This document shows, in pieces, positions 4,784 to 8,955 of a stretch of DNA of 8,955 nt. Position 1 is the first letter of the stretch. Each line of letters opens with the position of its first letter. The DNA comes from Fidelibacterota bacterium (GTDB lineage Bacteria; Fidelibacterota; BS150m-G59): NCBI GenBank assembly GCA_016784265.1, contig JADHUZ010000034.1, positions 1 through 8,955 of the forward strand. The letters are read 5' to 3'. Both the position numbers and the translations under genes were made by a program. The notes under the pieces were generated by a model. The model was not told where the DNA came from. It made no database searches and was given only the letters and a program-made list of their open reading frames with translations.

Positions 4784-6694
4784 AAGATATTCTGGCCAAA
4801 ATTTGATGTCAACTTCTGTAACGGGTAAACTGTCTCCATTTTTCATCGCTTTTTTCAATCGTGCTTCTTTTTCCGGATCAATCCACCAATTGGCAAAAAT
4901 CGAGCGATAATCACCGCCGTAACGAGATACAACATATTCGGGATGTCCAAATTTATCCCACCAAAGCATTCGTTGATAATTTCGCGCAATACCCCAAGCG
5001 GCAGGATGAATATCAGAATAAATACCATCAATTTCGCGAATAATTTCAACGCGTTTTGCTTGATCAAATTCACGGTCGTAAATGCCCAAAAGTTCATCAA
5101 CGCGGTCGTTTTTGAAGCCAACAAAATTATTGTTGTTATCCAAATCCGCCAATGTGGACGAAAGTGAAGTTTCAGGATTTGGGAAAACCAATCCGTTAAA
5201 GCTTTGCATAAAAACCGTGAAATTTCGTTGCATCATATTTTTCCAATTAGAATTTCCATCCACAAATTTGATTTTCATTTCAATTCCATACTCTTTAAGC
5301 ATTTCTTGCACTGGAGTAACCATATACGCCAATCCTTTTGCAATCGAAATATCAAAAGAAAGTGCTTTTCCTGTTTCCTCGTGAACAAGCACACCTTCTT
5401 CGTTGCGAGTCGTGTATCCCGCTTCTTTTAGCAATTTCACTGCTTTTCTCGGATTGTATTTGATTTTTTCGTTGTTTGGATTTTCATACACCGAGCCAGA
5501 ATAGAGCGAATTCATCATCGAATATTCGCTGTAATACATTTCTTTGTTCATTTTTTCGCGATTGTAAAGATAGGCAAACACGTAGCGCAAACGACGGTCA
5601 TCGAAGGGCCATTTTCTCATATTGAACGCATAACCACTTGTTCCAGCCGGTCGTTCGGAAAACAAGCGATGTTTTTGAATCCAGCCTTTTTCGATGGCTT
5701 CAAAATCGCATTCTTCCACCCAAACGCGCGCTTTGGAAACGGTGTAAAAATCTTGTTCGTGATTTTTGAATTTCTCGAATTCTAGCGATGTATTGTCTTT
5801 CACAACGATGAACTTGATTTTATCAAAATTCGATGTGTATTTGCTAGTTGGGTCGTCTGCACCCCAATAATCCGTGCGGCGCGTCAAAGTAAACGATTCT
5901 TGATTTACGATGTCTTTTGTGTAAATAATGTATGGACCCGAACCCGGCAACATTTTCCATTGATATTCTTCCAAATATGCCGTGCCATCTAAATCATTCA
6001 AAATATGCGCTGGCAAAATGGACATTCCACCAAAATAGAGCAAATTCCGCCAACTCAATTCCTCACATTCGACGCTGACGATGTATTTGCTTTCTGGGAC
6101 TGGACGGCTAAATTTTCCGTAAACTAATTGACTTGATGGCTCCAAAATTGTCTCATCCATCAACAAATCCCAAGTTGCAACGACATCGTCAGATGTTACC
6201 GGCATTCCATCGGAAAACCGTGCACGCGGGTCAATGCGAAACCAAAATTTCATCTTATCATCAGAAATTTTCCAATGCGTCGCCAAAACAGGCACGAATT
6301 CCAAATTCAGCGGATGTGTCGAAATCAGCGATTCGTAGCACAATCCCTCAATCGTTGAATTTTCTACATAACTCGCATTTTGCCCAACTGTGCGAAGCGT
6401 GGCTGGATATCGGCTCGTAATGGAACGCAGAGTTCCGCCTTTCACTGCCCGCGGGTCACCATAGAAAAAATAATCTTCTTCGGTAAAATTGTAAGTCGTG
6501 TAACCCAAATCTTCGGCGATTTCTTCAAATCCCGCACCACCGAGTTCTGCAGAAACATCGTCTGTCGTCACTTGTTTCGTATGATTTCCATTGTCTGAAT
6601 GCGCAGATGTTTCGGATTTTTCAGCACCTCCACATTGCAAAACAAATAGTGAAAAAATCATAATTACGGTTAAAATTGAAAATTTCCGGTTCAT
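4769..6694 (-). CDS. Peptide-binding lipoprotein of an ABC importer, SBP_bac_5 family, YejA-like
   Basis: Captures oligopeptides and delivers them to the permeases. The mature protein would be lipid-anchored: MNRKFS, a hydrophobic run, then FVLQC with Cys21 as the likely lipidation site (Gln at -1 is a loose lipobox). An acidic, Ser-rich linker follows. Family motifs include DPRAVKGGTL (80-89), DPRARFSDGMPVTSDDV (155-171) and the PAAWGI region near the C-terminus. The length of 641 aa is slightly above YejA-type proteins (about 600). I chose the ATG at 6694 over the in-frame ATG at 6721. A GAGGAG site lies 9 nt before 6694, and that start puts the basic residues at the front of the signal peptide; the upstream start has no such site and adds an acidic segment. 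It is first in the operon. The last three residues and stop come from a heptamer repeat. Substrate specificity cannot be read from sequence. Confidence 0.95.
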   Translation of the reverse strand: MNRKFSILTVIMIFSLFVLQCGGAEKSETSAHSDNGNHTKQVTTDDVSAELGGAGFEEIAEDLGYTTYNFTEEDYFFYGDPRAVKGGTLRSITSRYPATLRTVGQNASYVENSTIEGLCYESLISTHPLNLEFVPVLATHWKISDDKMKFWFRIDPRARFSDGMPVTSDDVVATWDLLMDETILEPSSQLVYGKFSRPVPESKYIVSVECEELSWRNLLYFGGMSILPAHILNDLDGTAYLEEYQWKMLPGSGPYIIYTKDIVNQESFTLTRRTDYWGADDPTSKYTSNFDKIKFIVVKDNTSLEFEKFKNHEQDFYTVSKARVWVEECDFEAIEKGWIQKHRLFSERPAGTSGYAFNMRKWPFDDRRLRYVFAYLYNREKMNKEMYYSEYSMMNSLYSGSVYENPNNEKIKYNPRKAVKLLKEAGYTTRNEEGVLVHEETGKALSFDISIAKGLAYMVTPVQEMLKEYGIEMKIKFVDGNSNWKNMMQRNFTVFMQSFNGLVFPNPETSLSSTLADLDNNNNFVGFKNDRVDELLGIYDREFDQAKRVEIIREIDGIYSDIHPAAWGIARNYQRMLWWDKFGHPEYVVSRYGGDYRSIFANWWIDPEKEARLKKAMKNGDSLPVTEVDIKFWPEYLRNVE

Positions 6695-6703
6695 TTTTGG
6701 TTT

Positions 6704-6709
6704 CTCCTC
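6704..6709 (-). promoter_or_regulatory. Shine-Dalgarno site that decides the binding-protein start
   Basis: GAGGAG with a 9-nt spacer to the ATG at 6694. The alternative ATG at 6721 has only weak AAAGAAA upstream. Confidence 0.8.
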
Positions 6710-6753
6710 GCTTATTTCCATTAAATTTCTTTGAATTTAGAACGCGTAATTTA

Positions 6754-6776
6754 CTGAAATTAAGGCAAAATTTCAG
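6754..6776. promoter_or_regulatory. Perfect inverted repeat upstream of the transporter operon
   Basis: ctgaaatt and aatttcag form perfect 8-bp arms around a 7-nt centre, 60-82 bp before the binding-protein ATG. It has no T-run and is AT-rich, so it could be an operator or a 5'-leader hairpin, or chance. No convincing -35/-10 pair could be placed around it. Confidence 0.35.
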
Positions 6777-6800
6777 AGAAAAATATTACTCAAATGTCTT

Positions 6801-6838
6801 TGATGAAGAAAACCCTCCATTCCCGAAGAAACAGAGGG
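6801..6838 (-). terminator. Intrinsic terminator with a UUCG tetraloop
   Basis: On the minus strand CCCTCTGTTTC, a TTCG loop and GGAATGGAGGG form an 11-bp stem (three G-T wobbles), followed at once by TTTTCTT. The loop is the exceptionally stable C(UUCG)G tetraloop. It lies about 180 bp after the symporter stop and about 110 bp before the binding-protein start. It would end the symporter transcript and separate the two units, or act as an attenuator if the operon promoter lies upstream of it. The plus strand has no T-run, so it is one-directional. Confidence 0.75.
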
Positions 6839-7018
6839 CGAAGGAGAAAGAAAATTGAAACCCCATCTTTCAGAGCAACAACCACCTTTCTTAAGAAAAA
6901 CCTTTTTAGCAAATCAGCGTTTCCATACTCAATTTGATAATAGTCAGCCAGCGCAACTCCCAAAATATACAATTAATTAACTACCACATAAAATAAATAT
7001 ATCACAATTGTTGCTATT
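6839..7018. other. Intergenic region with no confident gene
   Basis: A 59-codon minus-strand frame (6972-6790, TTG start) begins LGVALADYYQIEYGNADLLK. It resembles a helical protein segment for about 30 residues, then becomes a Phe/Leu-rich run that crosses the terminator. No Shine-Dalgarno site or known domain supports it; it could be gene debris. The AT-rich stretch at 6965-7012 could hold a promoter, but no clear -35/-10 pair stands out. A 12-bp AT palindrome (tttcttaagaaa, 6887-6898) is also present. I see nothing else in this stretch. Confidence 0.4.
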
Positions 7019-8707
7019 TCACAATTTTTTGAAACGAAACACTATGAACAATCCAGAAATAAATCCGATAATAATCAGCGAGAATCCTAAAATTTGTTCA
7101 CCGAAAATCACTTTCCCTATTCCAAATAAAAAAGAATACACAGAAACACACCCTGCAATCCACATCCAAAATTTATCCAAAAGTTTTTCAGATTGATTTG
7201 TTGTTGAAAATTTCCTCCATCCGAAACCGCCCGGACGCACACGATTTACAAATGAAAACAGCGTTTCATTTGACTCTGGTTTGGTCAAAAATGTAACCGA
7301 AGTCCACACGATTGTTGTAACGAAAGTTGTCCAAATCATGATGGGCGCAAATCCGCTAATCCCCAAAATTTTCAGCACAACGGTTGTGAGAAATGCCGCA
7401 ACCATCGCTGAAATTTCGCTCCATGCGTTGATGCGCCACCAATACCAACGCAAAATGTAAACCAGACCAGTTCCCGCGCCAACTGCGAGTAAAAATTCCC
7501 ATCCGCCTTTCACAGATTCAAAAACATAAGAAACGCCAATCGCCAATCCCATCAAAAAAATAATCGCAATTCGTGAAACAAAAACATAGTGCGCATCCGT
7601 TTCTTTGGGTTTGAGAAATCGCTTGTAGAAATCGTTCACAATGTAGGAAGCGCCCCAATTCAAATGCGTGGAAATCGTGGACATAAAAGCGGCTAAAAAT
7701 GCTACTGTGAGAAGTCCAAGTAAGCCATTTGGCAAGAGCGAAACCATCATTTTCGGGTAGCCGAGTTCAGAATCATCCAAACCGGGGAAAACAACAAGCG
7801 ATGCAAGTCCAACCAAAATCCAGGGCCACGGACGAAGTGCATAATGTGCCACATTGAAAAAAAGTGTCGCTAAAACGGAATGTTTTTCATTTTTCGCCGA
7901 AAACATTCGCTGTGCGATGTATCCACCTCCGCCGGGTTCAGCACCGGGATACCACGAAGCCCACCATTGCATTCCAATCCAAACAAGCACAGTTGCAATC
8001 GCAAGTTTCGGTGAAAACGGTGACATATCCAGCAAGTGATGATTTTCACCAAATTGCTCGATGAGTCCAGATTTCAATCCAGCAATCCCACCCACTTCTT
8101 TGACTGCAAAAACTGCCAGCACAACCGAACCAGCCATCGCAATAAAAAATTGGATAAAATCCGTTAGCACAACGCCCCACATTCCCGAAAGTAAAATATA
8201 AAGTGCCGTGATTCCATAAAGCAAAATCAGCGTTTGCCATTGATCCCAGCCAAATGCGATATTCACCACTTTTGCCATGCCAACTGTAACCCAGCCCATA
8301 ATCACAACATTGATTGGAATCGCCAAATACAGCGCGCGAAATCCACGCAAAATTTTCGCTGGCGTACCTGAATATCGGATTTCGGCGAATTCCACATCGG
8401 TCATCACGCCGGCTCGTCGCCAAAGATGTGCAAAAAAGAAAACCGTAAACATTCCCGAAAGCAAAAAATTCCACCAGAGCCAATTTCCCGCAATTCCACT
8501 TGTGGCAATAATTCCCGTTACCGCAAGCGGAGTATCTGCCGCAAATGTAGTAGCAACCATCGAAACTCCGGCAAGCCACCACGGCAATTCGCGCCCGGAA
8601 AGAAAATATTCATCTAAATTTTTACCCGCTTTTTTAGTGAAACGAACGCCAATTCCAATGACGAACAAAAAATATGATGCAATTACAATATAATCAAGAT
8701 AATTCAT
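7019..8707 (-). CDS. Sodium:solute symporter (SSS family), substrate unknown
   Basis: A polytopic inner-membrane protein of 562 aa that would import a small solute with Na+. The opening MNYLDYIVIASYFLFVIGIG is TM1. The family landmark LDEYFLSGRELPWWLAGVSM (31-50) is followed by ATTFAADTP (52-60). FMSTISTHLNWGASYIVND (341-359) matches the TM8 Na+-site segment, with Ser343/Thr344 corresponding to Ser340/Thr341 of PutP. About 13-14 hydrophobic segments are visible, the usual number. EPGGGGYIAQRMFSAKNEKH (257-276) is the conserved central loop with its QR motif. The substrate (sugar, amino acid, carboxylate) cannot be assigned. Only weak GGGAAA precedes the ATG, and a GC-rich palindrome begins 9 bp upstream, so the native promoter and leader may have been displaced by REP-like sequence. 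It is separated from the downstream operon by a terminator. Confidence 0.93.
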   Translation of the reverse strand: MNYLDYIVIASYFLFVIGIGVRFTKKAGKNLDEYFLSGRELPWWLAGVSMVATTFAADTPLAVTGIIATSGIAGNWLWWNFLLSGMFTVFFFAHLWRRAGVMTDVEFAEIRYSGTPAKILRGFRALYLAIPINVVIMGWVTVGMAKVVNIAFGWDQWQTLILLYGITALYILLSGMWGVVLTDFIQFFIAMAGSVVLAVFAVKEVGGIAGLKSGLIEQFGENHHLLDMSPFSPKLAIATVLVWIGMQWWASWYPGAEPGGGGYIAQRMFSAKNEKHSVLATLFFNVAHYALRPWPWILVGLASLVVFPGLDDSELGYPKMMVSLLPNGLLGLLTVAFLAAFMSTISTHLNWGASYIVNDFYKRFLKPKETDAHYVFVSRIAIIFLMGLAIGVSYVFESVKGGWEFLLAVGAGTGLVYILRWYWWRINAWSEISAMVAAFLTTVVLKILGISGFAPIMIWTTFVTTIVWTSVTFLTKPESNETLFSFVNRVRPGGFGWRKFSTTNQSEKLLDKFWMWIAGCVSVYSFLFGIGKVIFGEQILGFSLIIIGFISGLFIVFRFKKL

Positions 8708-8716
8708 TCGTTTCCC

Positions 8717-8744
8717 GTACGGGCACGGCGCGCCGTGCCCGTAC
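8717..8744. repeat. Perfect 28-bp GC-rich palindrome (REP-like)
   Basis: The arms gtacgggcacggcg and cgccgtgcccgtac are perfect reverse complements with no spacer. The palindrome ends 9 bp before the symporter start codon. In RNA it would form a very stable hairpin beside the translation start. Confidence 0.9.
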
Positions 8745-8864
8745 TATTTTTCCGCATCGTGCCAGTACAAATATTTTTGCGCGCCATGCCCCTACAAACG
8801 GTTCGTTGTGCACGCATTGGGGCGACGCACGCGTCGCCCCTACAATTTTTCTGCGCCGTGCTAC
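8745..8864. repeat. Cluster of REP-like half-units and a second palindrome
   Basis: Read on the minus strand, units begin GTAG or GTAC and continue with GGGCAyGGCGCrs then AAAAAT, starting at 8864, 8843, 8795 and 8768; the 28-bp palindrome at 8744 is a fifth. The unit at 8843 forms a hairpin with perfect 10-bp arms (ggggcgacgc and gcgtcgcccc, 8819-8840) around 2 nt. Spacings are 21, 48, 27 and 24 bp. A GTAG-type tetranucleotide at the foot of a GC-rich hairpin is what REP-associated transposases recognise, and such a gene ends 15 bp away. Confidence 0.75.
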
Positions 8865-8878
8865 CATTACTATTTGTT

Positions 8879-8955
8879 TTACATGTGCCGGTAATATTCA
8901 TCCTCTCGCCATTTTGCGGAATTATGGTGAATGTAATCACGGATTTTTTCCAATG
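8879..8955 (-). CDS. C-terminus of a REP-associated (RAYT, Y1-type) transposase
   Basis: Only the last 24 codons are inside the window; the rest lies beyond the right edge. They read LEKIRDYIHHNSAKWREDEYYRHM then stop when joined (LEKIRDYIHHNS, AKWREDEYYRHM). The pattern I-R-x-Y-I-x-x-N-x-x-K/R-W-x-x-D is the standard tail of IS200-like REP-associated transposases, single-strand nucleases related to TnpA of IS200/IS605. The REP-like cluster directly after the stop codon supports this, because these enzymes usually sit beside the repeats they process. The catalytic HUH motif and Tyr are outside the window, so activity cannot be judged. Confidence 0.75.
   Translation of the reverse strand, partial: LEKIRDYIHHNSAKWREDEYYRHM

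Noticed and set aside
4769..6721. Longer binding-protein start at ATG 6721
   Set aside because: It lacks a Shine-Dalgarno site and adds an acidic segment before the signal peptide. The ATG at 6694 has GAGGAG at 9 nt and gives a normal lipoprotein signal.
6790..6972. Calling the 59-codon intergenic frame a DUF309-like or other small gene
   Set aside because: Only a loose resemblance over a few residues. The frame ends across an intrinsic terminator and has no ribosome-binding site, so it is kept only as a low-interest observation.
8046..8582. A 178-codon minus-strand frame within the symporter gene
   Set aside because: It is out of phase with the symporter frame, which has clear SSS motifs throughout; this one is rich in Cys/Trp/Arg with no domain, as expected of a shadow frame.
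8704..8940. A 78-codon minus-strand reading frame rich in Thr, Arg and Cys
   Set aside because: It reads across the transposase tail in the wrong phase and then through the REP-like repeats; the composition is that of translated GC-rich repeats. The overlapping 8955-8879 frame matches a known family instead.

Overview
All genes in this window are read from the minus strand, so the transcription order is high to low coordinates. The sequence is AT-rich (my rough impression is about 40% GC). It carries a peptide ABC transporter operon, four-helix-bundle (23S rRNA intervening-sequence type, IVP) remnants, intergenic arrays of 7- and 8-bp repeats, and the tail of a REP-associated transposase. This mix suggests a Gram-negative bacterium, perhaps in the Bacteroidota/Chlorobiota/Calditrichota (FCB) sphere. 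The phylum is a weak inference, because there is no rRNA or marker gene here.

Layout in transcription order: (i) 8955-8879, C-terminus of a REP-associated Y1-type transposase (RAYT). (ii) 8864-8717, a cluster of REP-like GC-rich half-units and palindromes, the last ending 9 bp before the next start codon. (iii) 8707-7019, a sodium:solute symporter (SSS family). (iv) 7018-6695, an intergenic region with a UUCG-capped intrinsic terminator and a leader hairpin. (v) 6694-1, a YejABEF-like oligopeptide ABC importer: lipoprotein binding protein, permease B, permease C, ATPase D and the start of ATPase F. The importer continues beyond the left edge.

The operon is unusual in two ways. First, ATPase D is 490 aa instead of about 330. 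Two extra blocks of about 80 aa, each holding a predicted transmembrane hairpin, sit inside the nucleotide-binding domain on either side of the Q-loop. Walker A, Q-loop, signature, Walker B and H-loop are all intact. Second, three of the four intercistronic junctions contain arrays of degenerate 7- or 8-bp tandem repeats. Two of these junctions also contain a damaged four-helix-bundle gene, flanked by the same repeat family in opposite orientations. One of these genes is internally deleted but in frame; the other is a frameshifted C-terminal relic. The repeat arrays overlap the stop codon of the gene before and lie against or close to the start codon of the gene after. At permease B the heptamer array is open in the sense frame and ends in an ATGA stop/start overlap, which could make translation depend on repeat number.

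Working together, the importer genes would bind peptides at the cell surface or in the periplasm and pass them through the B/C channel, powered by the D/F ATPases. The symporter upstream is a separate Na+-coupled uptake system of unknown substrate, probably transcribed separately because a terminator lies between it and the operon.
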